NCBI GenBank assembly: GCA_964389545.1
Contig: CAYMDN010000030.1
Coordinates: forward strand, 1 to 15,006
Length of the DNA stretch: 15,006 nucleotides
Source: UMGS1781 sp964389545
GTDB taxonomy: Bacteria > Bacillota > Clostridia > TANB77 > CAG-508
Reading direction: 5' to 3'
Of this stretch, positions 1 through 7,316 are shown one piece after another (the first letter of the stretch is position 1; every line of letters begins with the position of its first letter). The notes beneath the pieces are model-generated. The model was given only the letters and a program-made list of their open reading frames with translations. It was not told where the DNA came from and did no database searches. Both the position numbers and the translations under genes were made by a program.

Positions 1-1752
1 TCCTAAGTTAGGGAATTTTACAACTCTTTTTCTTATATCCATGAATTTTTGTTTTAATCCATCAAAACTGCTTTCTGGATGTTCATAAAATAGCCACATT
101 CCTTTTGCTGCATCAATTGCAGATCCACCACCAATTGCTATTATTACATCAGGCTTGAATTCTCTCATCTCCTCAACGCCTCTTTCGATTGTCTCTACAT
201 CTGGATCTGGTTCTATGTCTGAATATATTTTTGAATGGCAATATTGTTCTCTTTTTCTTAAATAATATAGCACTTTATCAACATATCCCAATTTAACCAT
301 GGTTTCATCAGTTACTATAAATGCTCTTGTTATATCTCCCATGTTTTCTAAATATTGTACTGAATTTTTTTCGAAATAAATTTTAGGTGGAATCTTAAAC
401 CATTGCATATTGACTCTCCTTTTCGCAATTTTTTTCTTATTTATTAGATTAACTGTTGATACATTTGATGTTGTACTATTTTTTCCATATGAACCACATC
501 CTAATGTTAAAGATGGAGTATTTGTATTATAAATATCTCCTATTGCTCCTTGAGATGATGGTGAATTTACAATGATTCTACCAACTTTCATTTCCGATCC
601 AAATCTTTCGATTATTTCATTGTTCTGGCTGTGTATTATCGCTGAATGTCCTAATCCACCTAATTCTAGCATTTTTCTACACTTTTCGAATCCCTCTTCG
701 GTACTATTTACTACATAGTATGCAAGGACTGGTGATAATTTTTCTTTTGATAGTGGGTAATCTGCTCCTACATCTGGTAATCTTGCAATTAATATTTTAG
801 TTCCTTCCGGTACTTGTATTCCAGCATTATGTGCAATCCATGTAGCTGGTTTTCCAACTACTTCACTGTTTACAGAGCCCTTTTCTTTATTTATAACATA
901 ATCACTAACTTTCCAAGTTTCTTCTTCATTTAAAAAGTAGCAATTATTCTTTCTCATATATTCTTCAAATTGATTTGATATTTCTGTATCTACTATAACA
1001 GCTTGTTCTGATGCACAAATCATTCCATTATCAAATGTTTTTGATAACATTAAATCTGTACATGCTCTTTCTAAATTTGCTGTTTTTTCTATATAGCATG
1101 GTGCATTTCCAGGTCCAACGCCAAGTGCTGGTTTTCCACAACTATATGCGGATTTAACCATTCCTGCTCCGCCAGTTGCTAATATCAATGCCACCTTTGG
1201 ATGGTTCATTAAAGCTGTTGTTGCTTCAATCGATGGATATTCTACCCATTGTATACAATCTTCTGGAGCACCTGCCTTAACAGCTGCCTCTTTTAAAATC
1301 TCTGCTGTTCTCTTTGAACAATTTTGTGCTGATGGATGGAATCCAAATATAATTGGATTTCTTGTTTTAGCACAAATTAGTGATTTAAACATTGTTGTAG
1401 AAGTTGGATTTGTAACTGGCGTAACTCCTGCTACGATTCCAACTGGCTCTGCAATTTCAACATAACCCTCTAATTCGTTTTCTTCTATAACTCCAACTGT
1501 TTTTTCTGTTTCAATAGAATGCCATATATACTCTGTTGCGAACATATTCTTTATAATTTTATCCTCGTAAACACCTCTGCCTGTTTCTTCTATTGCTTGT
1601 TTTGCAAGTTCTCTGTGGTGTTCCAATCCTGCAACAGACATTGCTTTAACTATTCTGTCTATATCTTCTTGGTTAAGCTTCATGTATTCGTATAAGGCCT
1701 TATCCGCCCTTTCTACTAATTCATTAATCATTTGTCCTACGTCATTCTCCAT
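1..1752 (-). CDS. adhE: Bifunctional acetaldehyde-CoA/alcohol dehydrogenase AdhE, 3' end beyond left edge
   Basis: AdhE reduces acetyl-CoA to acetaldehyde and then ethanol in the cytoplasm, reoxidising NADH during fermentation. The first 584 codons are visible; the family is about 870 residues, so roughly the last third lies outside. The N-terminal aldehyde dehydrogenase domain (about 1-440) carries EPVGIVAGVTPVTNPTST and the catalytic thiol in DNGMICASEQ, at Cys246, the same number as in the E. coli enzyme. The linker leads to the iron-dependent alcohol dehydrogenase domain from about residue 449 (MQWFKIPPKIYFE), with the NAD-binding GGGS at 541-544. Its iron-ligand histidines would lie off the edge. 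The ATG at 1750-1752 follows a consensus AAGGAGG (1760-1766). The pilin-like gene ends 60 bp upstream with no clear terminator or promoter between, so co-transcription is possible. Identification is very secure. Confidence 0.97.
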   Translation of the reverse strand, partial: MENDVGQMINELVERADKALYEYMKLNQEDIDRIVKAMSVAGLEHHRELAKQAIEETGRGVYEDKIIKNMFATEYIWHSIETEKTVGVIEENELEGYVEIAEPVGIVAGVTPVTNPTSTTMFKSLICAKTRNPIIFGFHPSAQNCSKRTAEILKEAAVKAGAPEDCIQWVEYPSIEATTALMNHPKVALILATGGAGMVKSAYSCGKPALGVGPGNAPCYIEKTANLERACTDLMLSKTFDNGMICASEQAVIVDTEISNQFEEYMRKNNCYFLNEEETWKVSDYVINKEKGSVNSEVVGKPATWIAHNAGIQVPEGTKILIARLPDVGADYPLSKEKLSPVLAYYVVNSTEEGFEKCRKMLELGGLGHSAIIHSQNNEIIERFGSEMKVGRIIVNSPSSQGAIGDIYNTNTPSLTLGCGSYGKNSTTSNVSTVNLINKKKIAKRRVNMQWFKIPPKIYFEKNSVQYLENMGDITRAFIVTDETMVKLGYVDKVLYYLRKREQYCHSKIYSDIEPDPDVETIERGVEEMREFKPDVIIAIGGGSAIDAAKGMWLFYEHPESSFDGLKQKFMDIRKRVVKFPNLG

Positions 1753-1812
1753 AATATTTCCTCCTTAGAATAATTCACTACTATTGTCTTAATTTTAATT
1801 ATGTATTTTCAA

Positions 1813-2250
1813 TTATTTTATTTCTATTTTTTCTATAAATCCATCCATATCATAATTTAATTCTACTGTATATTTTCTTCCTGCGCTTAATCCTTGGCTG
1901 ATTTTAGATAAATCACTTGATTCTGATGTTCCATTTGTAAATAAAGCATTTGCTGATAATCCTGTTGATGTTGATGTTACTACTGATATTTGATGTTTAT
2001 CATTTGTTGCATTACTTGATATTATTGCTGCCATTAAACTTCTTATTTGAGTTCCTGTTAATCCTGTTCCAGAATATGGTGTAAATTGAGAATTAAATGT
2101 TTGCATCTCTATTGCTATAGCTGATGATCCTATATTGGTTGTTTTTACATATGCTGTATTATACACCGAAATCCCCACGCTCATAATTAATACAAGTACT
2201 AAAATTGCTCCTATTTCCATCATACCTTTTTCTTCTCTTAATTTTTTCAT
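1813..2250 (-). CDS. Pilin-like membrane-anchored protein of unknown function
   Basis: This 145-residue protein has a short basic head (MKKLREEKG), then a hydrophobic helix at about residues 12-30 with a glutamate near its start (GMMEIGAILVLVLIMSVGI), then a Ser/Thr/Asn-rich domain ending in a beta-like stretch (RKYTVELNYDMDGFIEKIEIK, abbreviated here by its positions 125-145). The layout resembles type IV or Tad-type pilins and pseudopilins. However, the glutamate is at +3 from the glycine rather than the usual +5, so cleavage by a prepilin peptidase is doubtful. From memory, similar short proteins with an FN..F..Y.G segment occur in many gut Clostridia, without known function. The start follows TAAGGAGA with good spacing and has a plausible promoter at 2286-2314. 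No pilus assembly genes are in view. It lies just upstream of adhE on the same strand. Confidence 0.7.
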   Translation of the reverse strand: MKKLREEKGMMEIGAILVLVLIMSVGISVYNTAYVKTTNIGSSAIAIEMQTFNSQFTPYSGTGLTGTQIRSLMAAIISSNATNDKHQISVVTSTSTGLSANALFTNGTSESSDLSKISQGLSAGRKYTVELNYDMDGFIEKIEIK

Positions 2251-2285
2251 AAAACATCTCCTTATTTATAAATTTTACCATTACA

Positions 2286-2314
2286 ATACTATCACATAAC
2301 ATTTTTTCATTCAA
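2286..2314 (-). promoter_or_regulatory. Predicted promoter of the pilin-like gene (and possibly adhE)
   Basis: On the minus strand, TTGAAT (2309-2314) and TAGTAT (2286-2291) are separated by 17 bp, with a TG one base before the -10 (extended -10). It faces away from the HAD gene promoter, so 2251-2391 is a divergent regulatory region. The -10 matches consensus at only 4 of 6 bases. Confidence 0.5.
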
Positions 2315-2341
2315 TACTTTTCTTTCAGATTCCTTGTAAAT

Positions 2342-2370
2342 TTTACTTTTGCCCCTATTTATGCTATAAT
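2342..2370 (+). promoter_or_regulatory. Predicted promoter of the HAD phosphatase gene
   Basis: A consensus TATAAT (2365-2370) is preceded by TGC, giving an extended -10. The -35 at 17 bp spacing is a weak TTTACT (2342-2347). The start codon is 21 bp after the -10, so the leader is very short, with GGAGG at 2378-2382. Confidence 0.65.
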
Positions 2371-2391
2371 TAGAGATGGAGGATTATAAAA

Positions 2392-3243
2392 ATGATTAAG
2401 TTAGTAGCAAGTGATATAGATGGTACTATAGTTGATAATAATAATTCTATATATGCTTATAACTTTCAAGCTTTTGAAGACTTAAGCAAACACAATATGA
2501 ACTTTGTTGTTTGTACAGGTAAAACTTACCCAATTACAAAGCATGTGTGTTCTCAAATGAATGCACGTTTTGGTATATTTGGTAATGGTAACCTTATTGT
2601 AGATTTAAAAACCGAAGAAGTTTTGTATAAAAAATTATTGAATACAGCTGAAGTTCTTTCATGCATTGATATTGCTAAAAAACATCATATGCATGTTCAT
2701 ATCTATACTAATACAGATGTCATTACTGAAAAGTTGGAATATCTTGATTTAAGAAATTATCAATTACAAAAAGATAATCCTGAATCTACTTTAGTTTTTA
2801 GGGTTGTTACTGATATAAGAAATTATGTTTTAACTCATAATCTTGAAGTATTTAAATTAGTCATATCTGATGCATCTTCAACAGCATCTGCAAAAAAAGA
2901 TATTGAAGAACTTTCAAACCTTACAATTTCAGTAATTAATAAAAAAGGTAAATATAAAGATTGTATATTAAATAAAGAATATGAATATTTAGATATAACC
3001 TCTAATAATGTTAATAAACAAGTTGCCCTTGAATTTTTAGGGAATTATTTAAATATAAGATCTGACGAAATGCTTACCATTGGAGATAATGTTAATGATT
3101 TAGACATGGTTCAAAAAGCAGGAATTGGAGTTGCTGTTGCAAATGCCTATGATGAATTAAAACAAGTTGCCAAGTATACAACAAGTAAGCCTGTTGATCA
3201 AGGTGCTTTCGCAGAAGCAATATATAAATTTGTGAAATTTTAA
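2392..3243 (+). CDS. Cof-type HAD-IIB family phosphatase
   Basis: This 283-residue soluble protein belongs to the haloacid dehalogenase superfamily, Cof/YidA branch, which dephosphorylates small phosphorylated metabolites such as sugar phosphates. Motif I is ASDIDGT (nucleophile Asp8, acid/base Asp10), motif II is VVCTGKTY (Thr42), and motif IV is GDNVND (231-236) with the Mg2+-binding aspartates. The motif III lysine is probably the one in NNVNKQVAL, near residue 208. The region between motifs II and III is the type IIB cap that sets substrate choice; it is not distinctive enough to name the substrate. Length is normal for the family. It is a single-gene transcript: own extended -10 promoter upstream, and an intrinsic terminator overlapping its stop codon. 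Confidence 0.9.
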   Translation: MIKLVASDIDGTIVDNNNSIYAYNFQAFEDLSKHNMNFVVCTGKTYPITKHVCSQMNARFGIFGNGNLIVDLKTEEVLYKKLLNTAEVLSCIDIAKKHHMHVHIYTNTDVITEKLEYLDLRNYQLQKDNPESTLVFRVVTDIRNYVLTHNLEVFKLVISDASSTASAKKDIEELSNLTISVINKKGKYKDCILNKEYEYLDITSNNVNKQVALEFLGNYLNIRSDEMLTIGDNVNDLDMVQKAGIGVAVANAYDELKQVAKYTTSKPVDQGAFAEAIYKFVKF

Positions 3244-3276
3244 AAAAGTTTGATTCGTAGAAAATCAAACTTTTTT
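3242..3276. terminator. Bidirectional intrinsic terminator
   Basis: A perfect 14-bp stem (3242-3255 with 3263-3276, core GTTTGATT/AATCAAAC) and a 7-base loop are flanked by A-runs on the left and T-runs on the right. It therefore works for the plus-strand HAD gene, whose stop codon it overlaps, and for the minus-strand 44-residue gene ending at 3280. Confidence 0.9.
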
Positions 3277-3279
3277 ATT

Positions 3280-3414
3280 TTATCCCCACATTTGTCTTGA
3301 TAATTTTTTACATTTTTTCATTATTTTCTTTCCATTTACCATTCCTTCAGAGCATAACATCCATGCAGTTGCAGTCATTGCAGTTCCTAACATAACACCT
3401 TTTACAAATTTCAT
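3280..3414 (-). CDS. Small 44-residue YtxH-like protein
   Basis: This short open frame begins MKFVKGVMLGTAMTATAWML, continues through a stretch containing VNGKKIMKK, and ends with a basic tail (KKLSRQMWG). The head is a short Gly/Ala/Met-rich hydrophobic helix and the tail is rich in lysine. That layout recalls the small YtxH-like proteins common in Bacillota, whose role is unknown. The purine-rich AGGAAGGGTGA lies before the ATG. The upstream TSUP gene ends 28 bp before it, and a terminator follows 3 bp after its stop, so it looks like the last gene of the four-gene set. The good ribosome binding site, the terminator fit and the codon use favour a real gene; the function is unrecognised. Confidence 0.7.
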   Translation of the reverse strand: MKFVKGVMLGTAMTATAWMLCSEGMVNGKKIMKKCKKLSRQMWG

Positions 3415-3442
3415 TTAACGTCACCCTTCCTTTTTTATTTTA

Positions 3443-3820
3443 TTATTTCTTGTTTTGTAAAAATTTATACTGTTTTATTAAAGAATATATTTCATATAAA
3501 GCAATTACACCTAAAAAAGCTCCAAAGCATTTTCGAAGTATATTTACTTCCATATTTATTGAAATTATACTTCCAATTACAGCCCCTATAACGCCTGTAG
3601 TAGCTATAATTATACCAATTTTCCATTCTATAAGTTTTTCTTTAATTGCAACACAAATTGCAGATAATGATGTTGGAATAAAAAATACTAAGTTAGTTGC
3701 TTGAGCTGTATGTTGTTCTACTCCAAGAAAAACAGATAATACTAATATTAAAACTGTTCCTCCACCCATTCCTGTTCCACTTACAATTCCAGAAATCAAC
3801 CCTGTTAACACTTCTACCAT
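3443..3820 (-). CDS. Half-length TauE/SafE (TSUP) membrane protein, second of a pair
   Basis: A 125-residue protein with about four membrane helices, equal to one of the two repeats of an ordinary ~250-residue sulfite exporter TauE/SafE (DUF81, TSUP) protein. The family's glycine signature is at 14-22 (SGTGMGGGT), followed by the second signature QATNLVFFIPTS (40-51). TSUP proteins move anions such as sulfite or sulfonates across the membrane, or are otherwise linked to sulfur metabolism; the substrate here is not readable. The gene starts 12 bp after the stop of the partner half, with AGGGGA as ribosome binding site, so the two are very probably co-translated and pair as a heterodimer. The short lysine-rich end (KFLQNKK) should be cytoplasmic or external depending on topology. 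Confidence 0.85.
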   Translation of the reverse strand: MVEVLTGLISGIVSGTGMGGGTVLILVLSVFLGVEQHTAQATNLVFFIPTSLSAICVAIKEKLIEWKIGIIIATTGVIGAVIGSIISINMEVNILRKCFGAFLGVIALYEIYSLIKQYKFLQNKK

Positions 3821-3832
3821 AAAATCCCCTAA

Positions 3833-4198
3833 CTACTGTATAAATAGTCTCACTGACGTATATACTAAAAAAGTTATAAATAAAATTCTCAAAGTTTTAA
3901 TTGATAAAATTTTTAATAATTTAGCTCCAATAAATCCGCCTATAGTTCCACCTATTGCGCACAGAATTCCTATTTTCCAATTAATGTAATTATTTTTATA
4001 GTAAAAAATTCCACTTGTTATAACCATTGGTAATATAGCAAAAACTGATGTTGCTCTTGCTTTTGCATCTTCTATTTTAAATATGTGTATGAGTGCAGGA
4101 ACAACTATCATTCCTCCTCCAGCTGCAAACAATCCACTTATAGTGCCTGCAAAGATGCCAGTTACCACACCCTTCAATATATTCTTATCAAATTCCAT
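3833..4198 (-). CDS. Half-length TauE/SafE (TSUP) membrane protein, first of a pair
   Basis: A 121-residue, roughly four-helix protein corresponding to the N-terminal repeat of a full-size TSUP transporter. It shows SGLFAAGGGMIVVP at 21-34 and ARATSVFAILP at 47-57, the two conserved stretches of the family. With the adjacent 125-residue half it adds up to the normal full length. The halves are in different reading frames, separated by 12 bp and each with its own start, so this is an organised pair rather than a simple frameshift. No good Shine-Dalgarno sequence precedes the ATG (only AAAGAAA far upstream), which is odd; translation may depend on coupling to the 63-residue gene ending 29 bp before. 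Substrate unknown. Confidence 0.87.
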   Translation of the reverse strand: MEFDKNILKGVVTGIFAGTISGLFAAGGGMIVVPALIHIFKIEDAKARATSVFAILPMVITSGIFYYKNNYINWKIGILCAIGGTIGGFIGAKLLKILSIKTLRILFITFLVYTSVRLFIQ

Positions 4199-4227
4199 AT
4201 GTATATTATTATATTAAATTTCTTTAT

Positions 4228-4419
4228 TTATTCTTGATTCGTTATATTATTAATTTCTACATCATCACTGTATACTGGAACTTCTTGCTGTATATTTGCA
4301 TTTTCTAATACTTTTTCAGGTATTTTTCCAAATAAGGTTGTCATCAGAAACAGTGTAAATACCGTTCCTATGGCAATAACCACAGATATTATCCTGTCTT
4401 TATTAATTACATAAAACAT
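4228..4419 (-). CDS. Small single-pass membrane protein (63 residues)
   Basis: The protein has an N-terminal membrane helix (residues about 10-29, ISVVIAIGTVFTLFLMTT) after a short head MFYVINKDR, then a polar, acidic tail (VPVYSDDVEINN) predicted to lie outside. The ATG follows a consensus AGGAGG with good spacing, so it is very likely translated. It is first in the set with the TSUP pair and starts 124 bp from the divergent CDF gene. The head and the VPVYS segment recall the membrane anchor and the segment before the catalytic domain of sporulation polysaccharide deacetylases of the PdaB type, but no catalytic domain follows. That likeness is from memory and weak. Function unknown. Confidence 0.65.
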   Translation of the reverse strand: MFYVINKDRIISVVIAIGTVFTLFLMTTLFGKIPEKVLENANIQQEVPVYSDDVEINNITNQE

Positions 4420-4485
4420 AAAAACCTCCTAAATATGCTACTAGTATATTCAAATCTTGTATTATTTATGTGTTTTATGGAAATA

Positions 4486-4513
4486 TTGACAAGCAATTAT
4501 AATATGTTATAAT
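4486..4513 (+). promoter_or_regulatory. Strong predicted promoter of the CDF efflux gene
   Basis: A perfect TTGACA (4486-4491) and a perfect TATAAT (4508-4513) are spaced 16 bp apart, with TG one base before the -10. The start codon is 31 bp downstream of the -10, preceded by AGGAGGT (4534-4540). No riboswitch-size leader is present, so metal control, if any, would be by a DNA-binding repressor; no clear operator palindrome was seen. Confidence 0.85.
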
Positions 4514-4543
4514 GATGTTTCAAACTTATTTTTAGGAGGTAAC

Positions 4544-5404
4544 ATGGGCGATAGATATAATAGTGCTGAAAAGGCTGGTATTTTTGGAATTCTTGGCAAC
4601 ATTTTTTTGCTAATAATCAAAGGAATTGCTGGGTTTGCATTTAATAGTCAAGCGATGATTGCAGATTCATTTAATAGTGCTGGAGATATATTAAGTTCTC
4701 TTTTTACCTTCATTGGAAATAAAATTTCTAGTAAGCCTGGAGATAGTGATCATAATTTTGGTCATGGAAAATCTGAATACATATTCTCATTTTTAATTAG
4801 TATATCTATGATGGTTGTTGCAGTAAAGCTATTTATTGATTCGATAAAATCTTTACTATTCCATAACGAACTTACATTTTCTATCCTTTTGGTTATCGTT
4901 TGTTTAATAACTATTGTTGTAAAATTATTTTTGTTTATATATACAAAATCAGTTTTGAAAAAATCTCCAAACATATTGGTAGAAGCTAATAGCAAGGATC
5001 ACTTTAATGACTGTATTATAACAACTTGTACTTTAATTTCAATTTTATTTGCATTCTTAAACATATATTGGGTTGATGGGGTTGTTGGAATAATAATTTC
5101 ATTTTATATATTCTTTACAGGTGTTGAAATTTTTACTGAAAGTTATAATGTTTTAATGGATATTTCTATAGATTCTGAAACTAGAGAAGTTATATTAGAA
5201 TTAACAAAAAAATATAAGGAAATTAAAAAAGTTGATAACATTTATTCTACTCCATCTGGATACAATTATATTGTTATTTTAACTATTTCTCTTGATGGTA
5301 ATATGACGACATTTAAAAGTCACGCATTGGCAGATAAATTAGAAGAAGACATCAAACATTTGGAAAAAGTTTCTGATGCAATCATTCACGTTAATCCTGT
5401 TTAA
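4544..5404 (+). CDS. Cation diffusion facilitator (CDF) efflux protein, probably Mn2+
   Basis: A 286-residue inner-membrane antiporter that exports a divalent metal in exchange for protons. Six membrane helices lie within about residues 12-205 and a cytoplasmic metal-sensing domain fills the rest (about 210-286). The helix 2 site reads ADSFNSAGD, giving Asn44-xxx-Asp48. The helix 5 site reads NSKDHFND, giving Asp152-xxx-Asp156. The loop motif is SDHNFGHGKSEY (68-79). An N/D-xxx-D pair in both helices, in place of a histidine-containing site, is the pattern of the Bacillus manganese exporters (MneP/MneS group), so manganese is the best guess; iron is possible. The gene stands alone behind a near-consensus promoter. 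Its TAA overlaps the topB stop codon on the other strand. Confidence 0.92.
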   Translation: MGDRYNSAEKAGIFGILGNIFLLIIKGIAGFAFNSQAMIADSFNSAGDILSSLFTFIGNKISSKPGDSDHNFGHGKSEYIFSFLISISMMVVAVKLFIDSIKSLLFHNELTFSILLVIVCLITIVVKLFLFIYTKSVLKKSPNILVEANSKDHFNDCIITTCTLISILFAFLNIYWVDGVVGIIISFYIFFTGVEIFTESYNVLMDISIDSETREVILELTKKYKEIKKVDNIYSTPSGYNYIVILTISLDGNMTTFKSHALADKLEEDIKHLEKVSDAIIHVNPV

Positions 5405-7293
5405 TATCTTCTTACTCTTTTAAATTTACTTTGTATGTATCCCTCTAACTTGTTCATAAACTCAGTTGGAGGAATTTCTTGTTTTGCAACCATATCTAAT
5501 CCTTTTTCCCAACTGGCCGTTAGTTTTGGGTTTAGCATGTCTGGCATAGATTTATTAACAACATCATATATTGATTCTCCTTTTTCTGTTGGAGTAATAA
5601 TCTGCGTTTTCGAATTAATTTCTATATGTTTTATTTTTTCTAATTTTTTTATAATCTCTGCTCTTGTTGCACTAGTTCCAATTCCCGCACCTTTTATTTG
5701 TTCTCGAAGTTCCTCTTCCTCTATAAGTTTACCTGCATTTTCCATTGCAAGAATAATTGAACCTGAGTTATATCTGGTTGGTGGTGTTGTTTCTGCCTCT
5801 TTTATTCCTATATCTTGAACTTCTATTTCTTGTCCTTTTTTTAGATTTTTGAGTGTCTCATTTTCATTACTTTCTTCTTTTGCTTTTAATACTTCTAAAT
5901 ATCCTACTTTAGTACATATTTTTTCATTTGCATAAAAAGTTTCGTTTTCTATGTTAACTGTAACATTTACTTTGTTAAACTCAGCTGGTGGATAAAAAAT
6001 CGCTAAAAATCTTTTTACTATGACTCTATATACTTCTCTATGTAAATCTGGTAATTTAGTATAATTTTCAAATCCTTGTCCTGTAGGAATTATTGCATAG
6101 TGGTCTGTTATTTTACTATCATTTACATACTTTGTTTTAGCAAGTCCATTAGTCGGATATTTTTCACTAGCCATTTTTGTTATATATCCATTTATTTCAT
6201 CATCCGCCTTCATATTTTTAGCTAGTCCATTTAAGTTCTTTGATATCTCTTTTGCAACAGCTGTTGATAATACTCTCGCATCAGTTCTAGGATATGTAAC
6301 AAGTTTTTTTTCATACAAACTTTGTATTATCTCTAAAGTCTCACTCGGCTTTATTTTAAATCTTTTAGTACATTCATTTTGAATTTCTGCAAGATTGAAA
6401 AGTAATGGTGCATTTTCTTTTTGTTTTGCTTTTTTTACTTCTGTTATTACTGCCGTTTTACCTTTTAAGCCTTCAATAAATTCTTTTGCTTCCTCTTCTT
6501 TTTTTAGTCCTGTTTCATTGTATAGTTTAGGAGATTCAAAAAGCACAGATTTCTCATTTACTTTCCATTCTCCCATAAAATTGCTTTCTCCACCAAAAGT
6601 TACATTTACTTTATAATACTTTGTTTTAACAAAATTTCGTATTTCTCTCTCTCTCGATACAATCATTCCAAGTACACATGTCATTACTCTACCAATTGAT
6701 ATTGAAGTCTTATCTTCTTTGATTTTTTCTGCTAATTTTTTTCCATAAATTATTGTTAAAAGCCTAGAAAAATTAATACCTATTAAGTAGTCCTCTTTGG
6801 CTCTCAAATATGCAGAATCTGATAAGCTATCATATTCTGATAAATCCTTTGCTTCTTTAATGCCACGTAGTATCTCTTCTTCTGTTTGAGAATCTATCCA
6901 TACCCTTTTCTTTTTCTTCCCTTGTACTCCTATCATTTGATCAACTAATCTGTATATGTATTCTCCCTCTCTCCCAGAGTCAGTACTTACATATATTGTG
7001 TCTATGTCTTCTCTAATCAGTAATCCCTTTATAATGTCGAATTGTTTTTGAACATTAGGTATTACTTCATACTTAAATTCATCTGGTATAAATGGCAGTG
7101 TATCTAACCTCCAGAATTTTAGATTCTCATCATACTTTTCCGGATATGACATTGTAACTAAATGCCCTACACACCATGTTATAACCCATTCTTCATTTTC
7201 TATATATCCATTTTTTCTATTTGTTCCAACCTTTAGAACCTTCGCAAATTCCATTGCTACAGATGGTTTCTCTGTTATCAGCAATTTCTTCAT
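5401..7293 (-). CDS. topB: DNA topoisomerase III (type IA)
   Basis: A 630-residue type IA topoisomerase that cuts one DNA strand and passes another, resolving replication and recombination intermediates. The Toprim domain begins at the N-terminus (LLITEKPSVA, catalytic Glu8) and includes TDSGREGEYIYR (Asp105, Glu109, Glu111). The second Asp of the usual DxDxE is Gly107, a variant I recall from other Bacillota and plasmid TopB proteins. The cleavage tyrosine is Tyr334 in LVTYPRTDAR, followed by the conserved IGTSATRAEIIKKL. There is no cysteine-rich C-terminal zinc domain, making it somewhat shorter than the ~700-residue B. subtilis enzyme. AGGTGA precedes the ATG by 4 bases. It begins 23 bp after ftsW and so is probably the last gene of the murE operon. 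It may be a chromosomal housekeeping copy; no conjugation genes are near. Confidence 0.95.
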   Translation of the reverse strand: MKKLLITEKPSVAMEFAKVLKVGTNRKNGYIENEEWVITWCVGHLVTMSYPEKYDENLKFWRLDTLPFIPDEFKYEVIPNVQKQFDIIKGLLIREDIDTIYVSTDSGREGEYIYRLVDQMIGVQGKKKKRVWIDSQTEEEILRGIKEAKDLSEYDSLSDSAYLRAKEDYLIGINFSRLLTIIYGKKLAEKIKEDKTSISIGRVMTCVLGMIVSREREIRNFVKTKYYKVNVTFGGESNFMGEWKVNEKSVLFESPKLYNETGLKKEEEAKEFIEGLKGKTAVITEVKKAKQKENAPLLFNLAEIQNECTKRFKIKPSETLEIIQSLYEKKLVTYPRTDARVLSTAVAKEISKNLNGLAKNMKADDEINGYITKMASEKYPTNGLAKTKYVNDSKITDHYAIIPTGQGFENYTKLPDLHREVYRVIVKRFLAIFYPPAEFNKVNVTVNIENETFYANEKICTKVGYLEVLKAKEESNENETLKNLKKGQEIEVQDIGIKEAETTPPTRYNSGSIILAMENAGKLIEEEELREQIKGAGIGTSATRAEIIKKLEKIKHIEINSKTQIITPTEKGESIYDVVNKSMPDMLNPKLTASWEKGLDMVAKQEIPPTEFMNKLEGYIQSKFKRVRRY

Positions 7294-7316
7294 TTTTTCA
7301 CCTATTTTACTTTAAA

